From Andrena cerasifolii (taxonomy: Eukaryota > Arthropoda > Insecta > Hymenoptera > Andrenidae), in the NCBI RefSeq assembly GCF_050908995.1, contig NC_135120.1, positions 18,985,433 through 19,049,432 of the forward strand: a stretch of 64,000 nt of DNA, read 5' to 3'. A model generated the notes under the pieces. The model was not told the origin of the DNA, ran no database searches, and worked only from the letters and a program-made list of their open reading frames with translations. Positions 11,977 to 25,629 of the stretch are shown in pieces. Both the position numbers and the translations under genes were made by a program. Each line of letters starts with the position of its first letter. The stretch's first letter is position 1.

Positions 11977-14900
11977 GTCGATCAGTTTTTTTCTGAATCA
12001 GAATAAGATTCTGAACATATTCAGTTTATTCTAATAATATAAATAATATCATTATTAGTTTTAATATCTAGCCGTTTCATGTTAGTTCAACCGAATGTCC
12101 GCGAACTTACCCTGTATGTAATTCCTCTTCAATAACTCTTCGCAATTCACTCATCGTTAGTGCAAGAATACCAGCCCCCGGCAGTGTCTCCGCGTTTCAA
12201 TAAATAAGTAGAAAAAGGAGAAGCAAGGGCCCTGCTAGATTGGCGCGTTGAACAAGTCTGAAAGGGAGCCCGACGAGCAAAGTGTCCGCTGAGAGAGCCT
12301 TAATTGCAAATGGCGCCGCGGTAAATTGCCAAAACCTGGCAGTTCGTTCGCTAAATCGGTGTTGCCACTAATTTTTCCGGCGGAGCCGTGAGAGACGACA
12401 CCGAGGAAATTGGACGGAGAAAGGACGCGGTCGTCCAGGATGGACCCGTCCAAATACACCGGCCAGCCGGGGGAGCGTCTTGCAGACAGAGCATATATAA
12501 TGTAGAGCACAATCGTGACCCTTGAAATTAGATTTATCTGGCCCCGCAGTTTACTCAGGGCACGGAGATCAGCTCCTTCTGCTCGAGCGGCCGAGCCAGG
12601 TGTCCCTGTCCTGGATCGAATCGGGCCGATGTGCCTTAAACGCAGGTCTACTGGCACGAGGACGTACGATCCGGCGTTTATCGTCAGCAAGTCCTGGATA
12701 TACAGTGGACCCTCGAATTTATTGATGGGAATCACCTGAATCGATCATGGCACTTTATTTTTCATATTAAAGCCAGAGGAGCTGTTTCAGTTTTTACGTA
12801 TAAAAAAAACTCTGTATAAAATAGGTAATTTGAATATTATTTTCGATTCCCGGCGCCGTGGCTCCTCTTTTTCCGACTCCTACACCTCCAAAAATCTATG
12901 CTGCACTCTTTCAATTAATTTTATAAATTTAGCATGCCTGGGACTCCAGATAGAGGCATATTCGACTTGAGTCTCCTAACAAGGGCAACATACAACAGCT
13001 TCAGGGTCTCAATGTTCCTGAAATGTCTGGCAAAGCTGGAGATAAAACCTACGATTCTCATGGCCAATAATAGTAATAATAACAACGGCTTTCTACGTAG
13101 CGACGTCGACCTATTTTTAACTCTGCGTATGAATAATTTTGTCACTCGATATAAGTGAGATAACCCCGTTAAAATAATAATAATAATAATGTTTTATGTA
13201 TTAAATTAGTGACGTCGACGTATTTTCGACTTCGGGATCGATCGTTGGAAATGTGCAGGCGTGTAGGTGTAGGTGAAAAATGTAATTCCATGCCCGGGTG
13301 TACCGTGCTCGATTGTTACCGTGATTACAGTAATTCATGGGGACTGTTGCAACAGTCCATTACACGGAGTACAAACATTCCCGAGGCACGGCTCGATGCA
13401 ATGAACACTTCCCTCCTCAAACTCAAAGGTTTACTGCGCCAGCGTTCATACACGCGCGCGCAAGTAAGTACACAATATTCGCGTCCAAAGCTTTCAAGTT
13501 AATTTAACACCGACTCGTCGAAGCCGCCCGTGGAGCGGCCGCAATCGTTTCGACGTGCACGACCACGGGAATCTATGGGGAACTTGGAATTCAGGGTGCA
13601 ACCACTTCTCGATAGCATCGAAAGAAACAGTACATACCTGCAACTTATTTATTCATCTGTGTACCTACTTGGTAACCAACGTGGGGGCCCAGGGTTATAT
13701 TCAATTAGACGATATTTGCGTTCCACTGAATTGTAATTGATTTATAATTGAACGAGGCAGAAAATGGCAATGTGGCACGCTGGAAGTTTAACTTGGACAG
13801 TAACAGGCAATCATTCGAGCTTCTATCGTAAAAGCAGCATCATAAAGCTCACAAGGCTGACTAGTAGAAGCGTGTTCTACTGATAGTAAAATTACAGAAG
13901 TGAGTAAGGAATAATCCACTGAATTTTGCAACAGTGGTACTTACCAAGATGCTTCGCTATATTTATTTGTTTAATACATACCGGATAAAATCCCATTAGT
14001 ATACCTACAAGAGAGAATGTAAGAAAATACTACTACTTACAGTCGACAAGACGAATTAACCACCACAAGCACATGCGCAGCGTAGGTACAAAAGTTGATG
14101 ATCCGAAAGTGTCCCGAATTTCTTCGTCGATTCAGCAAGGAGGTCGAGGCGCAACCTTCGAGGGGGTTGGTTCCAAGGCAGAATCCCCGCGCCAAGGTGC
14201 ACGACCGCGATAAAAGCGCAAAATTGTCACGCGCATCGTTAACGTACTCCCCTCGTAATCATTAACACGAAGGGCCAGTGATTAATTACTCGAAAGGGAC
14301 GGGGGCGGGAAAAAAAGGGGGCGACGATACTCGGAGAAGAAAAGCAGCCGCGGCGACTGTCGAGCATTTAAACGCGGGTGGGCCGAGATAAAAAGCGACT
14401 AACACGCGTCCACCCGAATCAATTAATTTCACTTGGCGGCTGACTACGTGACGTTCATTAATTACGCTGCTCGCGACGATTCTTCGCGGCCCTAATAAAT
14501 TCGAATTCGGTTTACTCTCCCTGCGGGCTGTCGCTCGGCCGTGGGACAGTAGCGGCGAACGTCCTTGATAATTACGTTCAACGATCACCGGGGATGAAGA
14601 CTGCTCGCAATTTCAAGCCGAGCACTTCATCGCAAGCTGCCTGGCAGTCGCTCGCGTATTTTCACTTCGGCTGCATTCACGTCGAGTAATTTCTCGTCAA
14701 AACGCTTGCACGCGAACGGTAATGGGTGGCTTTAACCATTTCCACTGTAACTCGAAAAAAATCAGACACTCTTCTTGGAAAATACAGGGGTAGAGGGAGA
14801 AAGAGTTTTCAATTTCACCGATTTCTCTCGGTCCGAATAACCGTCCGTAATTGTGGGATGAAACACGGCCAAACCTGTACTCTAGTTATTACAGTGACAC

Positions 14901-15664
14901 GGTGATACACAGACCGAGGCTCGTTAGAGGTAACGAAATGAATATCGCAGGGGGTGCAGGAGATAATAACGGTAACGTGACGCGATACGAGGCACTTGAC
15001 TCGTCCACGAAAGCCGATAAAAAGATAAAATTAACGTTATTATACGTCGAGCGGGCGGTTGATTGACAAGAGATGCTTCGTGTCAGGCAATGGGCTGCCC
15101 GCCATGACTAAGTGGCTACTCGAAGCTGCCCTCCCCCGCCCCCTGCTCTCCCACTCGCATGAAGAGCAAATATTATTTATCCCGTAATTACCGCGACACG
15201 AATGTTTCCACCTAACCAGACACCGTTCATTTTCCACCCCAGTTCCCCCGTTCTTCCCATCGCGAACCGCGCGCTGCATTTTCGATGCCGGACAAATAGA
15301 TTGCCCCGTTTGGGAACTGGAGCGACTGCTGGGAAAACAGCGGACGTGCAAGTTGACAGTGGAAGAATTAATGCCCCTTCTTATTTCTACTTTTTGCGCG
15401 GACACTCGAAATTTCGGTGGCTGGTCTGTTCTTGATAAATCTGGTACAAGTTGAACAAGTGGCAGCAAGTCTGCTGCACAATGCCAATACGATCATTGAC
15501 GCGACGACGTCAGATGTGGTAACTTTAACGACAAAACTAGATTTTAAAAGAAAAGGTATTATTGTCATTGTCAGGCGAAATGTATCTCGAAGTAGGCGAT
15601 TAAGGTAGTTTGACCAACTGTGTTAGTCAAAATTAGAGTTGAGTGATAAACGATAAATATAAAG
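11977..15664. other. Non-coding stretch, no gene recognised
   Basis: Mostly unique DNA, CpG-rich from 14.1 to 15.5 kb. A short (AAT)n run lies near 13172-13190 and another around 13067-13083. No coding exon could be supported. Confidence 0.5.
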
Positions 15665-16394
15665 CAGAGCTTGAAACGGTTCCGAGAATAACTGTTTAAA
15701 ACTGTTATATAAAGGTTCTGATTAAAACGGTTATGGGGAACTTTTATTGCAAATAACTGTTATGAAGAACCGAAATTTCCAACTATTATCTGTTTCGGTT
15801 ACGGTTCCTATTTCCCTCTTCACATCAGTTCCACAACAGTTCTTTTTTCGGTTCTATATCGACTCCGAAACGGCTCCAGAATCAATTCTTATATCGACTT
15901 TTCCCTAATTGATATCATTTATTATCGTAGCTGTAGATTTCTGTAGATGTTCATCTTTTTTACAAAATCATTATAGAAACAGGAGAAACTTTTAACTTCC
16001 TATTATGAATGATATGGTGTGTGTGAATGTAAAAAATATGTAGCTGATTTATTTATTTCAACGCTTTATTATATATGATATGTATAAATGTTTCTTCTTT
16101 TTCCATAAGGATTTTGTAAAAAATATGCACATATACAGTAATCTGCAGCTACAATAATTAATGATATCAATTAGGGAAAAGTCGATACAAGAATTGATTC
16201 TTGAACCGTTTCGGAACCGATATAGAACCGAAAAAATAATGGTTATGGAAGCGATATGAGGAAGGAAATAGGAACCGTAACTGAAACAGATAATAGTTGG
16301 AAATTTCGGTTCGTCATAACAGTTATGCAAAATAAAGGTTCTTCATAACCGTTTGGAGAACCGAAATCGATATTATAACAGTTTTCAAGCCCTG
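15665..16394. mobile_element. Foldback hAT-type element with 8-base target duplication
   Basis: The two halves are long inverted repeats of about 270 bases (15665-15945 and 16128-16394) that share stretches such as ccaactattatctgtttcgg and its complement. The ends read CAGAGCTTGAAA and, on the other strand, CAGGGCTTGAAA. They are flanked by ATATAAAG on the left (15657-15664) and ATATTAAG on the right (16395-16402), a 7/8 target-site duplication. An 8-base duplication and CAG-type ends fit the hAT superfamily. No transposase is encoded. Confidence 0.85.
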
Positions 16395-16402
16395 ATATTA
16401 AG

Positions 16403-17803
16403 TAGTATGATATTATAGAAATAATAATAATAATTTTTAACATCGTGTATATATATTTTAAAAAGTTCAATGTTATTATAAATAATTGTAATACGTAAAT
16501 AGAATATTAAATTGGTTAGCGTAGTGAATTGGAGCAGCAGATCTGACAACATTCGGAGCGTCTTTTATAACCAAAATGTCAGAAAAAATGTTCATATGAA
16601 TTTGAATCGTCGTTCGTTATTTAAATATCTGAACATATCGATTGCGCGACGTTGCCTCGTTGACTACTCTATGTAATTTCTAAAATATTTGCACGTAAAC
16701 TTTTCTTTTTATAGGCATTTACGAAGAAACCATGTGGTCAGTTTCGCAGAAATTAATAAACTCATTTCGCGACATTTCGATGTACTTTTGTGCCAATTTT
16801 GGTACACTTCTTAAATATATTTTTCCTGTTTCAGAAGAAAACCTGAAACTATAACCCCCACTTTCCAACTCTGCCATACGCCACTGTGTTAAAATGCATC
16901 AACTTTAATTAACAATTTCTCGATAACTACGTGGTAAATCGATTTTAAACTTTGTACAAGGGTTTCTTGTATTCGAAATTAGTTTTGGACGAAATTTAAA
17001 AGAATTCTTGCATTTAATAGATTATTCAGGAACTAAAGGCTATCCCAAGGCACTTTGTCTGAAAATACATAACACCTTTTCTGCAATGCTAAACGAATTT
17101 TTTTTTAAATCTAGTTTTTTCGTCAAAGTCACCTTATTTGACGGTACCGTCACTTGCACTCGACAACCCCTCGCAGACTCATATAGCTAACTTTCCTTGA
17201 AGACACAAAGCAAGTGTCTCAGTGCACATACGCTTAACCAAATCCACGCGGAGTCCTACGAATACGCAGTTGGATAAAAAAATCGTCGCGTAAAAGTAGC
17301 GCAGCGAACAAAACGAAGTGGTTAGCAAACAATTACGCGTCTCTACGTGCCGCTACCCTCTCACGTGTCCCCCGTGCTTCCTCGCTCGGGTTGCTTCTTC
17401 TCGGGTCATTGAAGGCAGCCGGTGTTGGATCGGGCGCGTTAATGTCGCGTGCCGCGTAACGATCCGACCGCATTTGTTATTCGTCGGAAATGGGACGAGC
17501 CCAGACAGCGACGGAGCCGTGAAAACACGGCATTATCATCGTCGTTAGAGAAAACACCGGCCTTTTTGGAACGTTTCGCGGCTCGTCAGCTCGGCGCCGC
17601 TCGTCCGCCGGCCCCCTCCCATTTTCCACGCCGCGTTGCACTCAAAATAATGACGGTCCGCCGGCCCTCGCGACCCTTCCCACCCCCTCGAGTCGTTAGA
17701 CCCGAGCGGAGATGCGTTACTCGCGCTGGGTCAACCTCCTCAACATCCCTCTTCGTTACGTCACGGTCTCAAGGAAATTGAGTTTGATGGAGGAGAAACG
17801 GGG
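16403..17803. other. No feature seen
   Basis: AT-rich to 17.1 kb, then CpG-rich unique sequence. Chance open frames only. Confidence 0.5.
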
Positions 17804-17980
17804 TGGATGGGCAAAATTTTTATCTAAATAAAATTTCGAGCAACCGATAAAAGTTAGAAAAATTATTCGTCATTCGTTCGTTAATCCGAGTTAACTTTAT
17901 TCGACACATGACGAATATTTTTTTTCAACCTTTATTCGGTCTGCGAAATTTTATTTAAATAAAAATTTTGGTCCGCTCTG
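17804..17980. mobile_element. MITE-like inverted repeat, relative of 10763-10921
   Basis: The left end GGATGGGCAAAATTTTTAT and right end ATAAAAATTTTGGTCC are complementary. The next inner stretches (ctaaataaaatttcg and cgaaattttatttaaat) are complementary too. The interior shares attcgttcgttaa-like sequence with the 10.8 kb copy. Confidence 0.7.
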
Positions 17981-20900
17981 GATTGAAGGGGGTGCACTGT
18001 GATTACCGGTGGACGTTCGATTGCCCTTGCAAGCCATCGAAACGTTTAGCCTCTGCTGCCGTATAACTGTATAAGGAAATCTGGATCTTGATAGACCTCG
18101 CAATTTTTGGAAACTAATTTTGGACAATGATGAATTATTGGTGAGCCACGATATTTGTGGCGAGTCGAGTAGATGAGCCTGCACTTCGCGCTTCGATGTC
18201 GAAGCGAAGTAGAGGGAGGGGTTGATGTATCTGCGAATATTGCAGTTGCTTTTTTGCTCGGAGCTTCATGACGATGTTTAGCGCGCTGCAGAGCATCCCG
18301 AAGGCATCGCTAAACGCGGTCGATGAGGACGAAAGCCGCGGGAGGACCGGCAGAAAACGTCAAAGCGCGACTCGTTTTGTTTCTGTCTTTCCGGTGAACC
18401 GCACTTGACCGGCAGCTTCCCGGATTTCCAGGCTAATGGGACACTTGGAGGTTTTGGAAAAAGAGAGTGGAGGTCTGGAGTGCGACGGTGTTCTCGTTCG
18501 AGGAAATCGTGAATAAGGCGCGCACCCCCTTCGGTTGCCTTTCCGCGAAAACGTGATTAGTGGCGGAATGGCGTGCAGCGGGGATGGAGGCATCGTGGAT
18601 TCAAAAGAGAATCGCCGGGACGAGATTTATCGCGGAATAAATAGAAGTGGAAGAGGGTGCTGTGTCGTCGGTTTCCACAGCGCTGCCAAAGAATTCGCGA
18701 AGAAATTCGCGGAGAGTGGAAGGAACGTCGAAACATTTTTTAAGGGTACCCGCTGCAGCTTGCATCGAGGAAATAATGAAACAATCACTCAGAGATCCTT
18801 TTTATGCGTGCCTCTTGCGTTGAGACACTTCTTTCGATAATATGGAAATTCGTGTAAAATTGGGGAAGCAGAAAAAGTTGCGAGTTAAATTCCAGTAATC
18901 TGAACTCCTTTTGCAGCAGTAGTTAAAAGCCAGTGAAATTCTAGTACAGTAAAGTGAACGTTTAAACCTACTTTCCTCATGACCAGTATAGAAAACGTTC
19001 GTTATTATAACAACCCTAATCTTCAAGCTACCCCCTGACAACCACTCCCCACTTGTTTGAAATTTGAGTGGCGCCTGGAGGAATAGCAAATTGCGGCTGA
19101 ATTTTAAGAAAACGTGACACCTAGGAGACCAGCGGGGACGATAAAGAAGGAACAACAAAAAAGTGAGAAGTGAGAAACAATAGGAGAAGAAGTCTTGCGA
19201 AAACCCTTGAGAGAACGGTAGAAGAAGATGTATCGCTGGCAGCTTGAGATTATCATGAAGCGTAAGGGAATGTCACGGAATAAACAAGGAATGTCACGAA
19301 ACAGCTTTATTGAGAAAATCCAGTTTTAATACTTGGTCCATCAGTAAAGAAACAAGGTTGAACGAACTTAACTATATTGTTCGTAACATTTATACTCTAA
19401 TTAGACATCAGAAAAGAACTGAGCAAAAAGATAATTTTCACATTGTTTTAATCCCTTTCGAATGGAACACTGCAGAATACTGTAACAAAATAAATGTCCA
19501 CTTCTATTCTAATGAAAACAAGGACATGTACACAGTGACGTCCGAGGGCTCCTGTCGCAGTGCAAGCTTACACTAATCAGAAATACATAGTGTAAGTAGG
19601 AACACTGTGGACATTCCTTGTTTTGTTCCAGTGGAAGGTGGAGATTCCCTGTTTTTAACCACTACACCAAACCTTTAACCTTAGTTTATGTGGACATTTC
19701 TACTTTATAACACTTTGTGATTGGACAGTTCTGTGGCTCCAGTTGCCACCAACAAAATACCTTATACATAACAGGCTCACTAAAAATGGACACTACCTTT
19801 CACATAGTAAACACCACCCCACAAATCTTTCTCTTCTCGCGCGCGTCAGACGTACCCCGTTCGCTGTCCGAAATACCAAAGCGATTTGGCCCACGTGACG
19901 CCCATCCCTCGCGCCCCTAACAACTTCAGAATCACATCCATCGACGCAAGGTTTAAAACCCTTCTCCACGGTCGTCCAGCGTGCAGCGAGCTTGTCGATC
20001 CAGGTCACGTCCGCGACTCCTGTTCGCAGCACGCGGCGAGGACAAACGAGACCGCGCGGCAACGACAGACGAGGAGAAAAAAAAAGAGGGAGGCGTCGTC
20101 CGATGGAAGACGTTATTACGAGACACGAACGAGGCCTGAAGGGAGCAAGCGCCGACCCGTGAAAGGTCGCGTCTCGACGCGCGGAGTCGCGGACGTGGCG
20201 GGACGAAGAAACGAGGAGGGAGCGCCGGGGTAGAAGTTCGCGGCGTCGAAGGATCGAAGGATGGCAGGGGGCGAGGGTGTTGGATGTATCATCCAAGCAG
20301 GCCCCCCCCCCCCTGCAAACTTTCCCAGTATTCGATCATCCCCCTACGCTGTCGCGGATGAACACCGCCTGTCGCATCCTAACAATGCGAGCCGTGCGAC
20401 GAGGCAACGAAGGAAGCCGCGAGTCGACGCGAGCGCAGAGGGGGCGGCCGGGGTGGGAATATTACACCACGTGTGCTAGTAATAAGACTGCGCACGTGAC
20501 GATAATGCAAAAATACCTGGCTGCTTCGAACCCACTCCCTTCTTTCTGTTCTATTCCTTCCTCGGCGATTTTGCGCCCCACCGCCCCCAGCCCTCTCGCG
20601 TTTTCCTTCGTTTTCTCGTTATCTCGACACCCTCCTCGCCGCGCCCCTCCTCCCGGCCACCTTCTGTCGCCTCGCTGCGACTCATTTTTGCCTCAGCGAT
20701 TACCAGCTTAGCCACCCCTTCACCTGGCGTTTATAGCATTCGGGGAAACTTGGATTTAGCTCCGCCGTAATCGTAGGGGAGAGCGGGACAAAAGTAACAC
20801 TTTTTACACTTGGCCTAGCCTACAATTGTCTTTTATAGATATAAAAATGAAAATTGTGCCTTAAGATACTATGTTTCTTTGTCTATCGTTTGAGCCCAGA

Positions 20901-23010
20901 TTCAGCCTTAAGTGATGAGTAGTTAAAAAGTTATGGCAGTTTTCCGCAGTGACTGTCATTGTTACTTTTGTCCTGCAGGGGTAGGACGAAAGTAACACTA
21001 ATTATTTTGAGGAGAATTAAGTAAAAAAAACACTTCGTCCAACGCAAAATAGGATTTTTAAAAAAAGAAGATAGAAAGAAACATTTAAATAAATATATTC
21101 TAAGTAACGATAAAAACAAATAAATTTTAAGTAACGAAAGGTGGAAGGCATAACCAGCTTCGAACATTTTTTTGACATTGTGTATTTAGTTAAATGATGA
21201 ACTATGTTATGTAGTCCTCCCCTATTCCTGGAAGGACCGTCGCGGTGGAATATCGAAGCTGCTTTTCGAAGTTGTCTCATCAAGCTTCGCGGCGTTTTAT
21301 GCTTTATCTATCAAGATGGAAGATCCCGCGCGGTCCCTCGGCCATCGAGGAGATTGATAGAATCCCCGTAGCGGAGCACTGGTGCCGCAGAGAGGCCTGG
21401 AGACCTGATTCGAGGTCAAAGGCTAGAAGAACTCCACTCGTGGGAACGATCCGCCGAACCCTTCCCTCGTTAGCGCGTCCTCCAGCGCGCGTTTCAAATC
21501 GTTTTCCTTGTATTATTCCCGGCGACACGGCCTTGCCCCGGCCCGATGACTTTGAAACGCTGACGATTTTCAAGTCCCGACAATGGCCCGGTAACGAATC
21601 GGAACGGATATCGCGCGGGACGTAGTCGCCCAGGACAGAAGGTGTACAAGGCAACGCTGCACGGAGACCGGGTGTGCCAGCTTTGATTCCGCATTTGGAA
21701 TGGTGTACACGGGAAAGGCCGCCTTTACCCCGTCACCTGTGTGAATACTGGGTTAACGACAAAAAACACGCCGACTTGCGTGGTCCCTTTGTGACGCGCT
21801 CTCGCCCGTCGCCAGCGAGCTTTTTCAATCGCGCGAGCTTTTCGCCGTGAAAGGCCTTCTGCCGACCGTGCGCTACCCGCGCACGGTAATATTATTCGTG
21901 TGTTTAGTTAGCGGCGTGACGTGCAACCCGCCCCGAGCAGCACGGCTTTCGAAAATCCCCCGGTAACGTTTCGTTCAAACAACGCCACGTTTCTTTCGGC
22001 GCCTCTGTCGCCAGGCGCTGAAACTCGAAAGGGGAAACGCGCAAAGGGGGGATGCTTTGGCAGCGATTCCGCGTGCAAGTGGCTTGATTCCGTGGCTAAT
22101 TTCTTTTGAAAGATGTCCGCGGTGGTTGAGGTGGAATCTTTGAGGATCTTGAAGGAACATTGACTACTCGCGAATGCTTCAGAGAGCTTGATGAATTTTT
22201 CTGCAATTCAAAATTCCATGTAAAATTCCACGAGCGAACAGTTTCGTGGGAATATTCTGCGTGTCGGTCGGAGATTACTTGGAGATCAGAGGAGGACTGA
22301 TTTTTCTGGCGTAATGGATGTTCTGGGGGAAGTTTGGGGGTATTTGGGACAGCGATATGGCGCCCCGGGAATTTCGCAGGGAAATCACGTGCATTAGAAT
22401 TCGTTTTATTAATCCCCCCCCCCCCGTAAACTGCGCCCCCCGATCGCACGGTGCAGCCGCCAGAAGCGACGAGATTTCGCGGACGAATCGACCAGTCGAT
22501 TTGGCAGGCTTGCCGGTAGATTGCACCGCCTCGACAAAACGAAAAGCTCGCTCGTTCGTTTCGACGCCTCAAAACGAGGAATCGTGATTGTCAGCCCTGC
22601 CTGCTCCCGCCACCTGAAATACCAATTCTGTTCGGGGGCTGGAAAAAAGCGACTTGCAGCGTGGAAGATGGCCACCATTGCTACTTTCGAATTCCTGAAT
22701 TCGTGAAAATAATTCGTGAATCTTCAAGGTGGCTGCTCGAATTTTCTTAAATTACTACTAGGGATTGCTCACCCCTCATTGTCAGTAGCAATGGGAGGGC
22801 ATAAAACCACTGACGTGTCATCATAAAATAATTTGTCTATGGTTTTTTAAGTTTTTTTATGACATTTTTCACACTTTTCAAGTCTCTCAAATACGTATTT
22901 AAACGATTGCGGGTAGTTTACCCTCCAATAAGGGTGACTGACGACAAGAACATCGTCCGTACAGTAAATTATCACGCAAATTAAATTTATATGAAATTTT
23001 ACTCAACACA
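17981..23010. other. Non-coding stretch, no gene recognised
   Basis: CpG-rich sequence with long overlapping open frames on both strands (notably 19.8-20.7 kb and 21.2-21.7 kb), none with a recognisable domain. Homopolymer C runs occur at about 20302-20311 and 22417-22426. A stretch at about 20783-21000 carries two direct copies of an ACAAAAGTAACAC-like motif and may be a degraded repeat. 19.8-20.5 kb is the densest CpG stretch here and could be a promoter region, but nothing in the sequence establishes that. Confidence 0.45.
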
Positions 23011-23029
23011 ATTTTGTACCCCGTATGAA

Positions 23030-23300
23030 CTTTGGAGGACTGCTTTCACCCCCTAAACATTCAAGCAGGCCAAAATGAAAAGACACGTATTGCTTCCTTT
23101 TCAGTCCTCTAAAACATATCCAAAAACCAAAGCAATCAGAGATGAACACCTGAAAATCTTATAACTGTGGGGGTTGGTTTCACCCCCTAAATATAAAAAC
23201 GGGCCGCTATAAAAAAACACGTATACCTTATTTTTCGGTCCTGTAAAACATATCCAAAATTCAAAGCAGTAGTATCATTTTGAACGATGCCTCAAAGATA
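23030..23300. repeat. Two diverged direct copies of a 130-base transposon arm
   Basis: 23037-23169 and 23170-23300 share the series: CTTTCACCCCCTAAA, ACACGTAT, TTTTCGGTCCT or TTTTCAGTCCT, then AAAACATATCCAAAA. The same series occurs in the right arm of the foldback element at 45240-45395, so this is a rearranged relative of that family. Confidence 0.65.
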
Positions 23301-25625
23301 TTTTACCTCGAATGTGAAATTGTGGGTCATTGTGAGCCAGTGTGACAACCGATGATTAAACGCACAGCTTGCTTCAGCTACTCCAACTTAATTCAACACA
23401 CTTCAATTTAATCCTCCATTCGATCTCTTCGAATCTTTCCCAAGTCACCATTTTTCCAAGCCTCTGGTCTATACCGAAGCTTCTCGAATGACTCAAGTGA
23501 ACAGGGCAGCCAAGCACCATAAACGTCACATTATGGAAGTGGATCTCGTTCCACCCTCCTTATTGGCGCGATTCTCCTAACCATATAGCGAAGTGCCATT
23601 CCCGCTCTAGCCTCTCTCCGGCCATCTCGCAACGGTATAAATCCCCCCTAAAACTATCGACGAAACAAATCTCCAGGTCGGTGGTGCGTAAATTCCTCGA
23701 GAAGACGCCGCACACGCAACCGCGGTTTCACAGCCGCCACGTACATTCGCGCAGCGTTGCGCACACAGAAAGAGGGGCTGGGTCTGTCTCGCCCTTCGAT
23801 GCAGAACGTCCATTGCATTATTCAATTCTGATCGCTCGCAATAAAGAAGCGGAATAAGAAACACGGGGCGAAACGGGCCACGGGGAGAACGCGTGGCGAT
23901 ATTTTTCCCAGGGAAATGAAAGTCTCCTTGTGCACGGTGTACGTGTTGCCCGTCGCAAATATACCCGCGGCGGATCGCCTTCGCGGACTCTGGCTCGCGT
24001 TGCTGGGGGGCTGAAGACGGGCCACGGATAATGGAACGGGAAACGAAACGGGGGAGGGAAATAAATCTTTGCGGTGCGCCTCCGGCCGGATACGCTCGCG
24101 GAACAAAGGTTGCGGGGTGTAGCTATCTGGTGTTCTCGCAGCCGAATGCTGCGGCGATGTTTCTGCTGTTCCTTGGGAGGATTTGATGTAGATTGGTCAC
24201 TGCTCAAGACGGAGGTGCGTTCTTATTCTCCTCGAGTGCTGGAAGCCTGTTACGGTTAGTGTTACTACAGGGGTACAGAGTATTTATATTGCGTTTTAAT
24301 AATTTGTGATCTAACTGCACACTTGTGTCTTTGACGAGCAGAAATTATAATTCGAGACGAGGTTGATTTCTTCCATGGATCTCTTTCCTCGTTTAAAATC
24401 AGGGTATAGAGCGATATTGTAAATAGGACTTGAAATAAAATTTAATTTTAATTTTATTTTTTTTAATTTTTTTTTATTTTGTAAAATGTCCCCTTGACAT
24501 TTTCATTAAATTTTGATTTTTTCGTTCAAAAATCACACGAGAAAAATCAGGATTTCAACTTTAAATAGCCGCCATTTTGTTTTAAATTAATATGTCGGAA
24601 AATTCCCTCCGCAAAAAGTTTTGTGAAAATATACGCTTCCGCTTCTTCAAAAAAAATTCACAAATATTCGCCTCTTTTCGACCGCCTGACTGGGTATAAC
24701 CCCTTAAAACATTATTACTCTCTTCTGTATTTTTCTGTTATCTTCTGTTTTTATTTTAGTGGTAACACCTGTTTCCCTAAGCGGTGTCTTTTTATCTTCC
24801 TTCTGTCACAAAGTGGGTCTTCTCTGTTCATTGTAAATAAATAAACAAATAAGGATACAAACTAGGTAATCAGAATATTCCCGTCGTCGAGGTAACTCTA
24901 CGCTCCGCTTCCTCTGCCCGCGTACGCTGTTCAGAAGATCATCCCCCGTTCGAGGGGCCAAGGAGACACAGTATGAAATATCGATGTACAAGGAAAGGTG
25001 GGGGCGACGTGGTCGGCGTCCATGCATTAAATCCAGCGTGACGGGGAAAGATTGGATTTTCATTTGGCCCCGTTGAAAGGGAGAGCAATTCCTCTCACGT
25101 GCCGCGCGATTTTATCTCGGCCCCGTGGCGAACAGAGATGCTCGGCGAGATTCGAGGATCGATCGAAGGGGTGGAATGATTTCCAGGCTAATGCATGCTG
25201 CGTGTACGGGAGATCTCGTCAGGTCCTCCCTTCCGCGATGGACCGTAACGTCGGCGGCCGTCGATACTCTGTGGACAAACGTACTCGTTATCCGTTATCA
25301 GGGAATCGGGCGGCGATTCATTACCTCCGGGGATCACTCGTGGCGACGAAGGTCACCCCCTCCTTATTTGCATACATTTACATGGGGCCTCCGCACCGCG
25401 CGGAAAATTGCGGGGCAGCGATTTTTCGTCGCGATCGTAATCGGTGTACGAGGTTTCGCTAACGAATCTTCAGGGTTGCTTCGGTCGCGTGGAAATGTTG
25501 AAGGGTTGATTCTTGCGATCGAGGGCTTTTCTTAGTGATCAGAGGACGAGTACGTGTTTGTAATCACTGAAATCTGAGGATGAACCGAGGGAAGGTATCT
25601 GTGTTTGCTATTGAATAACTTAAGG
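23301..25625. other. Non-coding stretch, no gene recognised
   Basis: CpG-rich around 23.5-24.2 kb and 24.9-25.5 kb, AT-rich between. A TAAATAAATAAACAAATAA run at about 24834-24851 resembles a LINE tail, but the DNA before it lacks the shared 3' motif of the other copies. Confidence 0.5.
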
Positions 25626-25629
25626 GTAG

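Noticed and set aside
19793..20711. Long overlapping open frames on both strands (167 and 144 codons)
   Set aside because: Both strands are equally open, codon content follows CpG-rich background, and no domain or splice structure is visible.
20783..21000. Possible MITE with ACAAAAGTAACAC motifs
   Set aside because: The two motif copies are in direct, not inverted, orientation and no terminal repeats could be fixed.
24834..24851. TAAATAAATAAACAAATAA as a further LINE tail
   Set aside because: The conserved motif seen before the tail in the other copies is missing.
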